The position numbers and the translations under genes are program-made. Below the pieces are notes generated by a model, which was not told the DNA's origin, made no database searches, and was given only the letters and a program-made list of their open reading frames with translations. From positions 2,914,001-2,978,000 of the forward strand of contig NZ_CP042430.1 of assembly GCF_007970665.1 (NCBI RefSeq): a stretch of DNA of 64,000 bases. Reading direction: 5' to 3'. Origin of the DNA: Baekduia soli. Its GTDB lineage: Bacteria > Actinomycetota > Thermoleophilia > Solirubrobacterales > Solirubrobacteraceae. Shown here one piece after another: positions 27,122 through 37,681 of the stretch. Position 1 is the stretch's first letter. Each line of letters opens with the position of its first letter.

Positions 27122-29014
27122 ATGGGCAGGATGACACCGGCTCGATTGACCAGGCTTGCCGACCCGACGATGGTCGCAGTCATCGTCGTCGGGGTCATGG
27201 CCGGCACCGTGCTGTTGGGCTGGGCGCTTGGCGCCGATGTCCTGAGGAGCGGTTGGCCGCGCACCGTAGCTGTCAAGCCCAACACTGCAATCGCCTTCCT
27301 GTGGAGTGCTCTTGCGCTGGCGCTCCTTTCCCCGCCGAGCGTCAGCCGGCGTCATCGCAGGGCGGGACGGTCGCTGGCGGCGGCGGCCGGCACGCTCGGT
27401 GCGCTCAGCCTCGCCGAGTACATCGGCGGCATCGATCTCGGTGTCGACCAGCTGCTCTTTAGCGAGACGCCCGGCGCGGTCGGCACGTCCAACCTTGGGC
27501 GTATGGCCCCCAACACGGCTCTGAATTTCATGCTCCTGGCTGGTGCTCTGTTTTGCTTGCACCCGCGTCGTGACTGGCAGTCCTGGGCCATGGTCGCGCT
27601 GGGCTTGCTGGTGGCCGTGCTGGCCGCGGTCGCCCTGATCGGCTACCTGAGCGGCGTCACGTCGCTGTATGCCGTCAGCAACGTGACGCAGATGGCGATC
27701 CCGACCGCGATCGCGTTCTTGGTGCTCGTAGCCGGCATGTGCTGCGCGCGGCCGGAGCGCGGGCCGCTCAGACTGGTCAACAGCGACACGGCCGGCGGGA
27801 CAGTAATCCGCGTGGTCTTTCCTGCCACGGTAGCGCTGCCGCTGCTGCTCGGCGTGCTGCGTCTCATCGGCCACAACGCGAGGCTGTATGACGCGGACAC
27901 CGGGACGTGGCTCATGGTCCTTGCCATGATGTTCCTCCTGGTCCCGTTGACGTGGGTGCTAGCCGCCTCTCTGGATCGTTCCGAGTGTGCACTCCGTCGT
28001 AGCCGGGTTATGCGCCAGGAGGCGCAGCGCGAGCGTGTGGCCTTCGAGGAGGCACCGATCGGCAGTGTGCTCACCACGCCGGACGGCACGATCCAACGCG
28101 TCAATGGCGCGATGTGCGAGATCATTGGCTACCGCGCGGATGAGCTTCTCGGTCACTGCATCTATGACTTCACCCACGGTGAGGATCAGCAGCTGACCCG
28201 TGCGACCGTGCGCGGGCTCTTGGACGGGGAGGTGGGCACGTTTCGCATCGACAAGCGCTACAGGCATCGTGATGGCCACGTCGTCGACGCCCACGTCGCC
28301 ATCACCGCGATCCTCGACGAGGACGGGCGGGTCGGGCAGCTCTTCGGACAGGTTCAGGACATCTCCGACGCTCGCCGCGCCGCCGACGACCTGCAGCACG
28401 CTCAGCTTGAGACGCTTGCGCGTCTTGGCGCCGCTGCCGAATTTCGCGACGATGACACCGGTCAGCACACACGCCGCGTCGGCGATCTCTCGGCCGCGAT
28501 CGCGGAACGTCTCGGCCTGCCCGCTGCCACCGTCGCGCTATTGCGCATGGCTGCCCCGCTGCATGATGTCGGCAAGATCGCAATCCCTGATGCTGTGCTG
28601 CTCAAGCCCGGTCGGCTGACGAGTGACGAGCTCAACCAGATGAAGGCCCACACGACCGTCGGCGCTCGGATGCTCAGTGGGGGAGCCTTTCCGCTCTTGG
28701 AGATGGCCGAGCAGATCGCGCTGACGCATCACGAACGATGGGATGGGTCCGGGTATCCCGCTGGCCTCAGCGGCGAAGGAATTCCGCTGGTCGGCCGCAT
28801 CGTCGCTGTCGCGGACGTCTTTGACGCCTTGACCCACGCCCGTCCGTACAAGAATGCATGGACGGCCAGCAAAGCCATCGCCGAGATGCGTCGGCAATCA
28901 GGCCGCCAATTCGATCCCACGGTCTTGGCCGCGTTCCTCGAACTGCGGTACCCCACGACGCCGACGGACGCACGCCGCCCTCGCCACGCGCCGCTCGTCA
29001 CCTCTGCCGCCTAA
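27122..29014 (+). CDS. membrane PAS/HD-GYP c-di-GMP phosphodiesterase
   Basis: A 630-aa protein. Seven or eight membrane helices occupy residues 1-285 (an integral sensor of MASE type). A short coiled coil leads to a PAS domain (about 305-420: [33 protein letters not shown]). The HD-GYP domain (about 430-600) has [29 protein letters not shown] and [14 protein letters not shown]. All catalytic residues expected for hydrolysing c-di-GMP to GMP are present. It is likely membrane-bound and redox-, light- or ligand-sensing through PAS. It stands alone, with a gene-poor region after it. Confidence 0.9.
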   Translation: MGRMTPARLTRLADPTMVAVIVVGVMAGTVLLGWALGADVLRSGWPRTVAVKPNTAIAFLWSALALALLSPPSVSRRHRRAGRSLAAAAGTLGALSLAEYIGGIDLGVDQLLFSETPGAVGTSNLGRMAPNTALNFMLLAGALFCLHPRRDWQSWAMVALGLLVAVLAAVALIGYLSGVTSLYAVSNVTQMAIPTAIAFLVLVAGMCCARPERGPLRLVNSDTAGGTVIRVVFPATVALPLLLGVLRLIGHNARLYDADTGTWLMVLAMMFLLVPLTWVLAASLDRSECALRRSRVMRQEAQRERVAFEEAPIGSVLTTPDGTIQRVNGAMCEIIGYRADELLGHCIYDFTHGEDQQLTRATVRGLLDGEVGTFRIDKRYRHRDGHVVDAHVAITAILDEDGRVGQLFGQVQDISDARRAADDLQHAQLETLARLGAAAEFRDDDTGQHTRRVGDLSAAIAERLGLPAATVALLRMAAPLHDVGKIAIPDAVLLKPGRLTSDELNQMKAHTTVGARMLSGGAFPLLEMAEQIALTHHERWDGSGYPAGLSGEGIPLVGRIVAVADVFDALTHARPYKNAWTASKAIAEMRRQSGRQFDPTVLAAFLELRYPTTPTDARRPRHAPLVTSAA

Positions 29015-29675
29015 CTCCGGGAACCGTCGACGCTGGCACACGCGGATCGTCCTGCCGTCGTCTACCAGGTGGTGAGGTTCCTTACGGTTCGATCCAGGCC
29101 TTGGGCCGCTATGACGGATTAGCTGGCGGACGCGATCCTGCGCGGACTGAGCGGCTCAGCACGCCAAGCCCCCTATGCTCGAGGGCGCGATCATGCCGGC
29201 GGGCTGATCCTGTGTGGCGGCCTCGGGCACTTGACGCGCGGCTTTGGTCCTCCGTTGCGTCCCACGGCGGTAGGGCGCGTTGCATTTGAGGTCTAGTGTC
29301 GTGTCGCAAGCCGGGGCGTCGGGATTCTTGGTCTTGCGACATCCGTGATGTTGTACAAACATAACTAGTAGACGACCAAGATCGGTCTCCGCGGAACCCC
29401 AACCGGCGCAAGGGCGTGAATAACAGCCATAGATCGTTGCCCGGAAGACGACGCCCAATGCGCATCCCTGTGCCGGGGAGCTCGTCGTTTGATCTCGGAG
29501 CTCGTCGGTCGTTCGCAGGTTCAACTCGCCTAACCGGCCTGCTGTGGGCGAACCCGTGCATCTGGTTACGCTCTTAGTCCGGCGATCCGGAGCGTGGCGC
29601 TGTTGCGCCCAGCGCGCGCAAAGCGTCTGATGCCGGCGCTCTGCTCGGTGTAACGCGCGATTCGGTCCAGCGGCG
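29015..29675. other. gene-poor stretch
   Basis: Frames here are Arg-rich shadows. An AT-richer island around 29340-29380 (ATGTTGTACAAACATAACTAGTAG) stands out from the surroundings and contains the palindromic ATGTTGTACAAACAT. No gene was found. Confidence 0.4.
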
Positions 29676-29873
29676 TTAGGTCATTGTGGGGTAACGCGGC
29701 GGGTCAAGGCGAATCGCGGCGATGTCCTGCGGCGGCGGCAGCTTTGCAAGCGTGGCACGGATGATGTCCATGAGGTCGTGATCTTCATGACCCAAGTCTG
29801 CGAGCAGCGCGCGCAGCGCAGTATGCGTGAGCTTGAGCTCAGAAGGGGTTAACTCGAGGTGAAAGGTGTGCAT
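29676..29873 (-). CDS. small helical protein, 65 aa
   Basis: ATG 29873 is chosen because GGAGGT lies 6 bp upstream; the frame's earlier start lacks one. The sequence HTFHLELTPSELKLTHTALRALLADLGHEDHDLMDIIRATLAKLPP is strongly helical. The family is not recognised. The regular amphipathic pattern suggests a small regulatory or dimerising protein. Confidence 0.6.
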   Translation of the reverse strand: MHTFHLELTPSELKLTHTALRALLADLGHEDHDLMDIIRATLAKLPPPQDIAAIRLDPPRYPTMT

Positions 29874-30703
29874 TACGCACCTCCAGATCCATCGTCGTGC
29901 CATATGGTACAACGCCCGCTGTGTCTCAGCACCGCTGATGTGCTGAACTCGTCGCAGTAGGGAGGTCGGGCTCGATTCGACGCACAGCGACCGTGGCGCA
30001 TGTCGATGACGCCAGAGCTCTCCTGAGCGCCACGACGCAGTTGCGGTTCAGCGGAGCTCGGCGTCAACTGCCGCTGTTTTGGGGCCGCGGCCGCGTTGTT
30101 GGCCCGGCTGGGGTGGCAGCGCTGTTCAGCCCATCGAGCGGGTACTCATCTGCATCGGTCGGCCGGCAACGGAGGGACGATGCGCGAGACCGTCTAGAGA
30201 CCTTCCACGCAGTACGGCCGCCTGGCAGCCGCCGGTGTGGGACGTGGATCTTCCCGAGCCGAGGGCAACGGCTGACCGGCACAGCGCTTAGCTCGCTGGG
30301 ACGGAGCCGGGCGTGAAGTGCTGTGGTCCTCAGATGGGCATCTCGGCGACGGCCCATCAGTCGACTGTGCTGGTCGTCGGCTCGGCGCGCCCTGTCCGCT
30401 GGTGTGCGCCGGGCCCGTCGTCGGTGGGTCAGCCTCGCTGGCTATGCGCGCACCCGTCGCGAACGTAGATAGGCGACCGCTTCGGCTGGCCGCGCTGCCG
30501 TCGGCGGCCTGGGCGGTGAAGTCTGTGCAGGCTTCGCGCAGCTTGACGGACGACGATGCGACGGTCGAGATCCTGGTCCGGCCTCCGGCATGTGTCGGCG
30601 AGCGGGCGCTTGGCGCAGCGGTTGCTTTGCGCGGGGCGCGGTGGGAAGCTTGTCTGTGAGGGCGAATGGGAGCGCGCCGAGCCAGACGGAGAGGAGCTTC
30701 GAG
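29874..30703. other. gene-poor stretch
   Basis: No convincing gene. Minus- and plus-strand frames here are low-complexity and mutually overlapping. Confidence 0.45.
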
Positions 30704-31000
30704 ATGGCTGTTGGAGTGCTGATGGACTTTCCCGGCGGCGACACTGCTGCCTATGACCGCGTGATCGAACGGATGGGGCTGGCTGACGGCAAGCCGCCGG
30801 CGGGCGCGCTGTTTCACATGGCCGGCGCGACCGACGAGGGCTTCCGCGTCGTCGACATCTGGGAGTCGGTCGATGCCTACAGGCGGTTTGCTGAGCGACA
30901 GATCGGACCGTTGTCGTCGGCGGAGGGCTTTCCGTCTCCGCGGGTTTCGATCTGGGAGATCCACAATACGATGAGCACCTCCCCGCTGGTGGCAGCCTGA
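30704..31000 (+). CDS. small dimeric-barrel-like protein
   Basis: A 98-aa protein from ATG 30704, with GAGGAG upstream. The pattern (VGVLMDFPGGDTAAYDRVIERMGL, GALFHMAGATDEGFRVVDIWESVDAYRRFAERQI) is that of antibiotic-biosynthesis-monooxygenase or ferredoxin-like dimeric barrel proteins. The function is unknown. It ends 3 bp before the SnoaL-like gene, forming a two-gene operon. Confidence 0.7.
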   Translation: MAVGVLMDFPGGDTAAYDRVIERMGLADGKPPAGALFHMAGATDEGFRVVDIWESVDAYRRFAERQIGPLSSAEGFPSPRVSIWEIHNTMSTSPLVAA

Positions 31001-31003
31001 GTC

Positions 31004-31417
31004 ATGACCCGCACCGAACTTGCGCGACGCTTCTTCGAGGATGTGTGCAACGGGCGCCGGCTTGACGTTGCCGACGACATCCTCGCGGCGGATCACGTCT
31101 ACCACGATCCGCAGAGCCCGTCGCACGGAGACGGGCCAGACGGCATGAAGCAGACTGTCGCGCTGTATCAGGACGGTCTGCAAGGGCGCTGGGAGGTCCA
31201 CCAGATCGTTGAGGCCTCAGGACACGTGACGGTCCGCTGGACCGGTCACGGCGTCCATGACGCAGAGATCTTGGGCATCGCACCGACCGGACGTGAGGTT
31301 CATGTCGACGCGATCACCCTGCTTCGTATCGACGGCGAGAAGATTGCCGAAAACTGGACCTGCTGGGACACCCTCGGCATGCTGCAGCAGATCGGCGCCG
31401 TCCCCGCCCCAGCCTGA
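31004..31417 (+). CDS. SnoaL-like ester cyclase family protein
   Basis: A 137-aa protein with typical SnoaL features: RRFFEDVCNGRRLDVADDILAADHVYHDP, GPDGMKQTVALYQDGL, GHVTVRWTGHGVH, GIAPTGREVHVDAITLLRIDGEKIAENW and the C-terminal DTLGMLQQIG. The family includes polyketide cyclases and many uncharacterised NTF2-fold proteins. It is in an operon with the small barrel protein upstream. Confidence 0.85.
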   Translation: MTRTELARRFFEDVCNGRRLDVADDILAADHVYHDPQSPSHGDGPDGMKQTVALYQDGLQGRWEVHQIVEASGHVTVRWTGHGVHDAEILGIAPTGREVHVDAITLLRIDGEKIAENWTCWDTLGMLQQIGAVPAPA

Positions 31418-31883
31418 ACCGCACCGAACGACAGCCGACCGGGCTGCGCTCAGACCTGGTCGGCCGTCGGACTAGCCGAAAGCCGGCAAGGCGTTGTGAC
31501 TCGCGGACGCGGAGTCGATGTTCGAGCCGCCGCCGCCGCGCCGTTGCCGCGTTGGGGAGCGAACCGTCAGTGGCGTCGAAGATCTCGATCCCGAACGACG
31601 GGCCGCGCCTAGCTCAGCAAGCACCTGCCGGTGCCCGGGACCAATCTAGGGCCGCTACCTACTGGCTTGCCGAGGGCGTCATCGGGCTCGGCTTCACCCT
31701 GAGCCGGGCCGCCTGCCGGCGGCCCAGCGTCCAGCTGTTCGGCATGGTCCGGGCCACGGTCTCGGCCGGTGCCCCGCGTCCAGATTGCCGGTGTGCCGGA
31801 CTAGATGCCTGTTGCTTGGCGCGGTGTGGTGCCGGGGAGTAGCCTCGTTTGCGTCCGGACGCGGTGAACGAGGAGCCGAAACG
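31418..31883. other. intergenic with a terminator-like dyad
   Basis: The dyad CCGACC/GGTCGG at about 31429-31457, just past the SnoaL-like gene, is a possible terminator. No gene was seen in the remainder. Confidence 0.4.
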
Positions 31884-32534
31884 GTGGTTGCGTCCCTCAG
31901 GCGCTATCTCTTGCTCAGTGGATCGATGGTCGAGCTCGGGTCGCGGGTTGATCGCGGCTTTGCGGAGTCGCTCATCGGTCAGCCGGGATTTGAGTCTTAT
32001 GCGCTCTTGGACTGCGGCGACGGTGACGTGATCACCATCACGGTCTTTCGGGATGCGGTGGGCGCGCAGCGGTCGGCGGTCCTTGCCCGGGAGTGGGCAA
32101 AGGAGCACCTCGACGACTTGGCATTGACGCGCCGGGAGGAGCTGCTGGGCGAGATCCTCGTCAGCCGGGCGAGCGAGGAATTGCTCGAGCCCGTCCATGC
32201 CACTAGTGCGGGCAGGTTCGCGAGCCTGCGGCGCTACACGATGGCCAGTGGGTCGGTTCCCGAACTGATGCGCGGTGTCGACGACGTCTTCGCCGACGCG
32301 ATCGCAGATCTGGACGGGTTCGTCGACTTTGAGGTCATCGACACCGGTGGCGGCGAGCTGCTCTCGGTGACCGTGTTGCGTGACCGCGCGATGGTCCTGG
32401 AGACCGACGAGATGGCGCTGCGGTTCGTCACCGAGCGGCTCAGCCGCTTCCGGCTGCAGCGCACGGAGGTGGTGGGCGGCGAGGTCGTGGTCAGTCGAGC
32501 GGTAGCCGAGATGCTCGAGCCGACGCACGCTTGA
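31884..32534 (+). CDS. two-repeat protein resembling tandem monooxygenase-like domains
   Basis: GTG 31884 is chosen (GAGGAG nine bases upstream); about 216 aa. Two internal repeats align: SLRRYLLLSGSMVELGSRVDRGF with SLRRYTMASGSVPELMRGVDDVF, then FESYALLDCGDGDVITITVFRD with FVDFEVIDTGGGELLSVTVLRD, then SRASEELLEPVHA with SRAVAEMLEPTHA. This is a clear gene-internal duplication of an about 105-residue alpha/beta domain like a dimeric alpha-beta barrel. The function is unknown. Confidence 0.7.
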   Translation: MVASLRRYLLLSGSMVELGSRVDRGFAESLIGQPGFESYALLDCGDGDVITITVFRDAVGAQRSAVLAREWAKEHLDDLALTRREELLGEILVSRASEELLEPVHATSAGRFASLRRYTMASGSVPELMRGVDDVFADAIADLDGFVDFEVIDTGGGELLSVTVLRDRAMVLETDEMALRFVTERLSRFRLQRTEVVGGEVVVSRAVAEMLEPTHA

Positions 32535-33197
32535 CATGCCACAGACTTGAGAGCTGCTGGCCGGACGCCGTTCAGCGGACAGACCCCAGCTGAGCAGCGA
32601 GGAGTTCTTGCGGTAGAAACGGTGGCCGCCTGGGCGCCCGCGCTCTGGCCGCGGGCCGGTGCGCATAAGCTCTGCACGGCTACCGTGCCGGGATGCCCCG
32701 AGGTAGAACGGGTACGGCGTACGTCGTCTTGGCGCTGATGGCCACGAGGTAGCCGGTCGGGGCGCGGCCGCGCCGCAGGCGAGACGGCGGCTTGGTCGTC
32801 GATGGCCTCGACGCGGGTCAAGGGCCACGAGATTGGCCGTCCTGGCTTCGGTGAATCGTCGTGATCGAGTCCCTAGCTCCTGAGCGCGAGCCGGGCGTGG
32901 CTCACTGGCCGAGCGGTGGCGACGACTGCCGACGGCCATCCGCGCGATTGCCGGGCTGGTCAGGTGCCGCGCCCGCCCGTGCAACCCGTCAGCGCCAGTG
33001 CTCTGACGCACCAAAGATCGCAGAGGGCTGATTGATCGCTTGGACCAGGAGTGAGGGCGGCGGATTTGCGGCTCGCGGTGAATAGGGGGTCATAGGGAGC
33101 CGCGATGGCTATCTGCCGTCATCGCCTGGGCGTGGTTTTGTCGTCAACCCGACCGGCGCGCGAGGAGCGTGGCCGGGCGAAGCGTCCGCGTGCAGGT

Positions 33198-33285
33198 GCC
33201 GCGGCCGCCGCCCGGTGGCAATGGAAGGACGGCGGCCGCGGCTGTACGACGCCCTGTCCCGAGGGTGTCGCCGGGCGACGCTACT
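33198..33285 (+). repeat. structured palindromic repeat, copy D
   Basis: A perfect 13-bp stem (33198-33210 with 33230-33242) and 19-nt loop ending GGAAGGA, followed by CTGTACGACGCCCTGTCCCG AGGG. The stem sequence differs from copies A and B, but both arms have changed together, so pairing is preserved. The downstream conserved box of A and B is not clearly present. Confidence 0.55.
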
Positions 33286-33346
33286 GGGGGAGCCCCTAGC
33301 GGATCCGATGGGCAGCAGCGACGACCTCGGCGGCACGAGGAGAGAG

Positions 33347-33381
33347 AGTGCGTCCCGCTCCCCAGAGAGCGGGACGCACTT
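33347..33381. terminator. perfect 13-bp GC hairpin
   Basis: Arms AGTGCGTCCCGCT and AGCGGGACGCACT around a short CCCCAGAG-type loop. It is intergenic, with no T tract and no gene ending immediately before it, so a terminator role is uncertain. Confidence 0.4.
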
Positions 33382-33538
33382 GGCCAACCGGGATGTCCCT
33401 TCCCAACCGAGCTGTTCGGCTCGACGGGTTTGGTGTCGCTGCGCCATAGTCAGAAATCTGACGCAACGGTCAGTGGATGCGCCAAGTTTGCTGAGTTATC
33501 GCTCAGTAGTCAGCGTCACTCGGTGTATCGTGACGCCT

Positions 33539-33736
33539 GTGTTCGTGTCACAAGATGGGCGCCGCGGGTTCTTGGTCTGCGACCACCCGTCGTGTAGGTG
33601 CTCGAGCGATCCCTTCGTGGTCCATCCGGGCCGCTTTCTGCCCGACGGGTGGGCGCTGTCGGTCCGGTTCCATGGACGAGAACTGTCCGGTCACCTGTGC
33701 CCGCGACACGCAGACGCCTTCGCTCGGCGACGTTAG
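33539..33736 (+). CDS. small Cys/His protein (zinc-ribbon-like)
   Basis: GTG 33539 (or 33545), 65 aa. The metal-binding pattern FLVCDHPSCRCS and, later, HLCPRHADAF gives four Cys plus His in paired knuckles. Spacer residues are natural (VHPGRFLPDGWALSVRFHGRE). It may bind zinc and act in regulation; the family is not recognised. A similar-size Cys/His protein is at 53476. Confidence 0.55.
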   Translation: MFVSQDGRRGFLVCDHPSCRCSSDPFVVHPGRFLPDGWALSVRFHGRELSGHLCPRHADAFARRR

Positions 33737-33917
33737 TGGCGCGGCGGCACGGGCGTCCCCGGAGTCATCGACGATGGCATTTGATTGACCGCCGGTCCTG
33801 CGGGGACTGTCTGGGTGCGTGCTTCGTCTTTCGTGATCCGTCCAAGGGTGCCGATAACCGGGTCGTACCGACGGGTCGGCCATGGCCGTGCCCTGACCAA
33901 CGGAGCCCAGAGACGAC

Positions 33918-34997
33918 ATGCCCCCCGCCGCAGCCTCCACCGAAGTGACCTCATCGTCCGCCGACGTCCAGCGCCGCCACAACGAGGGCCATGGCCGTCG
34001 CCTCACCGCGGCGTTCGAGGCCCTGGAGGCGTTCCCGGCACTGGCCGAGTCGCGCAACCGCCTGCTGCGCGTCGTGCGCCAGGAGCGGATCTCGACCGGT
34101 GAGGTCGTCGCCGCGGTGGAGTCCGACGTCGCGCTGGTCATCTCCGTGCTGCGCCTGGGCAACCAGGTGGAGGGCAAGAGCCGCGGCAAGGTCGAGTCCG
34201 TCGTCCAGGCCGTCGACCTGCTGTCCCCCGAGGCCGTGCAGGCCCTGGCCACCCGCGCCCGCACCTTCGACTTCTTCGAGCGCTCCTCGGTCTGGGACGC
34301 CGCGCCCGAGCGCTTCCGGCTGCACGGCGTCGCCACCCAGCGCGCCGCCGACCGCCTGGCCACCGAGGCCGGCTACGAGGACCGCGACCGCCTCATGGTG
34401 ACCGCGCTGCTGCACGACATCGGCAAGCTCGTGCTCATGCACGCCTACCCCGGCTACCCCGGCCAGGTGCACGGCAACGCGCGCACCCCCGAGGAGCGCA
34501 TCCATCGCGAGCGCCGCGAGCTGGGTGTCGACCACGCGCTGGTCGGCGGCGTCCTGGCCCGCCGCTGGGGCCTGCCCAAGGCCGTCGCCTCGGTCATCGA
34601 GCGCCACCACGCCGACGACGCGCAGGGCGAGGCCGCCTTCGTGCGCCTGGCCGACATGCTCGCCCACTACTCCCAGGGCAGCGCCGTGTCGCCGACCGAG
34701 CTGCTCAAGTGCGCCCGCACGATCGGGCTCGGCCCGAGCGAGCTGCGCGCGGTCATGTACGACCTGCCCTACCCGACGACCGGCCGCACGCGTCAGATCG
34801 ACCCGTGCCCGCTGTCGGGCCGTGAGCTCGAGGTCCTCAAGCGCCTGGCCGAGGGCAAGGTCTACAAGCAGATCGCCCTGGAGCTGTCGCTCTCGACCTC
34901 CACGGTCCGCACCCACCTGCACAACATCTACGGCAAGCTCGGCGCCGTCGACCGCGCCCAGGCGGTCCTCATCGCGACCGAGCGCGGCTGGCTGTAG
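33918..34997 (+). CDS. HDOD-domain protein with LuxR-type DNA-binding domain
   Basis: A 359-aa protein. The HDOD domain (about 35-250) has VTALLHDIGKLVLMHAYPGYPG, GVDHALVGGVLARRWGLPKAVASVIERHH and VRLADMLAHY. The LuxR/GerE helix-turn-helix (about 293-359) has LSGRELEVLKRLAEGKVYKQIALELSLSTSTVRTHLHNIYGKLG. HDOD proteins sense signals or bind nucleotides, mostly without hydrolysis. The LuxR end suggests that this one regulates transcription directly. It is closely related, domain for domain, to the C-terminal half of the fusion at 38478. Confidence 0.88.
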   Translation: MPPAAASTEVTSSSADVQRRHNEGHGRRLTAAFEALEAFPALAESRNRLLRVVRQERISTGEVVAAVESDVALVISVLRLGNQVEGKSRGKVESVVQAVDLLSPEAVQALATRARTFDFFERSSVWDAAPERFRLHGVATQRAADRLATEAGYEDRDRLMVTALLHDIGKLVLMHAYPGYPGQVHGNARTPEERIHRERRELGVDHALVGGVLARRWGLPKAVASVIERHHADDAQGEAAFVRLADMLAHYSQGSAVSPTELLKCARTIGLGPSELRAVMYDLPYPTTGRTRQIDPCPLSGRELEVLKRLAEGKVYKQIALELSLSTSTVRTHLHNIYGKLGAVDRAQAVLIATERGWL

Positions 34998-35906
34998 GAC
35001 TGGCGGCGGGCCGCCTCGAGGTCGCGACCGCCACCGAGCCACGCTGGCCGCAGTCGCGCTCGCTGACGTCGCTCCGAACGCGGGGATCGTGACGCGCGCG
35101 GGTCTCGATCACCCACTCGATCCGAGGAACGAGACCGACGACGGTTGAAGCTCGGCGGAGGCGTGGGACGCCGGTTCGGGGGCGGTGACCGCCACCGCGA
35201 GGCGGACCAATTTATCGGGGTCGACATGGCAGCAAGAAGGACTCTGCCGCGACGGTCGCCGCCGTCGTGGCCGACGATTGCGCGTGCGGACGCGGCTGCT
35301 GACCCCGACCCCTTAGCAGCCGGAGCGGTCGCTGACATCTGCGCCGAGATCGCGCATCACGGCCCCGTCCGAGTCGCGGAGCTCCTTTTTGTGACCCCGC
35401 CTGTTTGCTGAGAGGGCCGAGATGCTCGAGGACCGGTCCGTCACGGTGTCGAGTTCCCGCAGAACGATGCCCGGCTCGTCCAGGCTCATCGACCCTATAG
35501 AAGTCGATCCGCGAGAGCCGCCTCGTTCACGACGGCCCCCGAGGTGCGCCGCGTGATGTAGGACCTCGCCGGGCTCGTCCTGTGGTCCCGCTGACGAGAC
35601 TCTCGCCTGACGAACGGGTCGCGGACCGCTGCGAACGGACTGAGAAGGGCAGCGGCCCGCGACCGTTGTCGAGCGCCCTATGCAACTTGCTCGCGAGTCG
35701 GCGGCGACGTTGCCCAAGGGGCAGCCTTTCGACCGCGAGACCGTCCCGAGGGTTCGCTCGCTGTCAACACGCTACTCATGGGGCCGCTGACGAATGCGCC
35801 AGTCGCCGCGTCCTTGAGACCCCAGCGTGAGTAGTGGCCGCTATGCGACATCGGCGCACGGCTCGCGGTCTCCTAGAATTCGCGATCTCCTGCCGTGCTC
35901 CCCTGA
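34998..35906. other. gene-poor stretch upstream of IS copy 2
   Basis: No convincing gene. It contains structured repeat copy A (35618-35806). The 4-bp CTGA at 35903-35906 is the target duplication of the IS. Confidence 0.5.
35618..35806 (+). repeat. structured palindromic repeat, copy A
   Basis: A 15-bp stem with one mismatch (35618-35632 with 35649-35663), 16-nt loop ending GAGAAGG. About 120 bp on comes GTCCCGAGGG, then CTACTCA and the 21-bp box GCTGACGAATGCGCCAGTCGC (35786-35806), one base different from the box in B and C2. Confidence 0.65.
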
Positions 35907-37533
35907 GCCCGGATCCACCGATTGGGACCGGGTGGGTGCACCGAAGCGGCGTTTCGGGGTGCTCGGAGGACGGCGCCGGCTGGTATGGGCGCGGATCGGG
36001 CCGCCAAGGCCGGGTTGAGGCCTTCGGCGGGTGTCGGTCTGCCGTTTGCGCCCGGCGGTGATCGACGCCTTGGACTCGCTGGCGTTGTTGGTGTTGAACG
36101 TCGGTGCGGTGGTTCAGGCGGCGGGGAGCGCGCGGATGCGGTTGAGCGCGTTGAGGTAGTCGCCGTGCCAGGGCCAGCGGGCGGGCAGGTGCAGTGTCCA
36201 TCCGCGGGCGTGGCTGGTCAGGCGGCCGGGGACCTCAAGCAGCCGACGCCGTAGGGTGCGGGCGGCACGGATCGTGGTGTTGGGCAGCCCGAGTAGCTGG
36301 GTCCATCTGAGCAGGTTGTGGGCCAGGCAGGCCAGCACGGTCCAGGCGCCGTTGGCGTGAAAGTGTCCGGAGGGGAAGTGCGCGAGTGCTTGGTCTTTGA
36401 GATCGGCGATGACCTGTTCGACGACGGCGTGGTCGCGGTGTTCGGCCTCCACCGTGTGGAGGTCGTCGGTGCGGTTGGTCAGAAGGCAGAAGTGGCGCCA
36501 GTCGGGCCACAGCTCGGCCTGCGGGCCGACCAGGCGGGTGCGCCGGACGACCAGCCGCCGTCCCGCGTAGGTCGTTTCGGCGATCTGCGCCAGGCCCCCG
36601 TCGGGGTAGTCGATCGCCAGCCAGGCATCCGGGTCGATCGCCTCGACGGCCGCCTTGACCGTCTTGATGTTGCGCACGCCGATCGAGTACTACCAGTCCT
36701 TGGCCTCCAACAGCTTGAACACCTTGGTGTTCCAGAACCCCGAGTCGGCGCGCAGCAGCTTCGTGCCGGTGGCGCCGGCGCGGTCGACCCTTGCGATCAG
36801 TTCCTCGCAGAAGCGCTTGATGCCCTTCTGCGTGTTGGCCGATCCCTTCCTGAGGCGAATATGCAGCGCCTCGCGGGTGTCGGCCCTGGTCGCGAGGATC
36901 GGGTGGTAGCCAAAGAGCTTGGTGTAGCCGTAGCCCGCGCCCTGCTTGGTCTTGCCGCATACCTGCCCGACGAAGCTGTCGACATCGACGATCAGCCTGC
37001 GGTCGCCGGGGCCGGCCCCGGCCTGCCACGCCCGGGTCAGCGACTCGGCCAGCAGCCGATCGAGCTGACGCACGTGCCCGAACGTAAACGCCCGCAGAAA
37101 CGTCCCCAGCGTCGAGGGCGCCGGCAGCCAGCCGCCCAACAGCCGGCGGGTGCGCCCGGCCCGCAGCACGCCGCAGTCATCGATGCTGTCGGCGCCGAGC
37201 ACCATCGCGAACACCAAGGCCATCACCTTGCGCCCCGCGTTCGCCGCCCCGGGCCGCTCGCGCCGCAGCGCCACCAACCGTCCCGCCAGCGCCTCGACCC
37301 CCAGCCGCTGCGCGACCATCGCGACGAGCATCGCCCCGGCATCGCTGACCACCCGCTCGTCATCGAACCTGACCGCCAGAGCGTCCAGTCCGACGGCCTC
37401 GTCATCCTGCACCATCAAGGTGACCTCCTGACGCAGGCCGCGACCGCCACGAACGGCCGCTTTCTTCCTGCTCAGGAGGTCATTCTTGTCCACGCCCCGG
37501 ACGCCACCGTCCTACCCGACCGGTGGATCCGGG
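35907..37533 (-). mobile_element. IS1380-family insertion sequence, copy 2 (inverted)
   Basis: 1627 bp, the same length as copy 1, in opposite orientation. The inverted-repeat ends are GCCCGGATCCACCG. It is flanked by its own 4-bp duplication CTGA (35903-35906 and 37534-37537). Separate duplications show that each copy moved on its own. Confidence 0.9.
36114..37493 (-). pseudogene. IS1380-type DDE transposase with the same amber codon (copy 2)
   Basis: Coding sequence matches copy 1 wherever compared, including the in-frame TAG (minus strand, 36690-36692) after ...EAKDW. The catalytic motifs are DVDSF, RADSGFW and HAVVEQV as in copy 1. The shared stop means either that the defect predates the copying, or that the stop is read through or tolerated during transposition. 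Confidence 0.85.
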
Positions 37534-37681
37534 CTGAGACCTAGCGGGAGTCTGAGGGGGCCACGTCCATCGAGACCGCGAAGAGCGACAGGACGCCGCG
37601 GCACGACGTTCACTCAGCGGTGGATCACGCGCAGGCTCGGGGGGCCGGCCTGCGCGGGAGGTGCGTCCCGGGTGCCTGGGT

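Larger units (their letters stand above)
32535..33538. other. gene-poor stretch with structured DNA
   Basis: No convincing gene. It holds structured repeat copy D (33198-33242) and a strong perfect hairpin (33347-33381), both listed separately. Confidence 0.5.
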
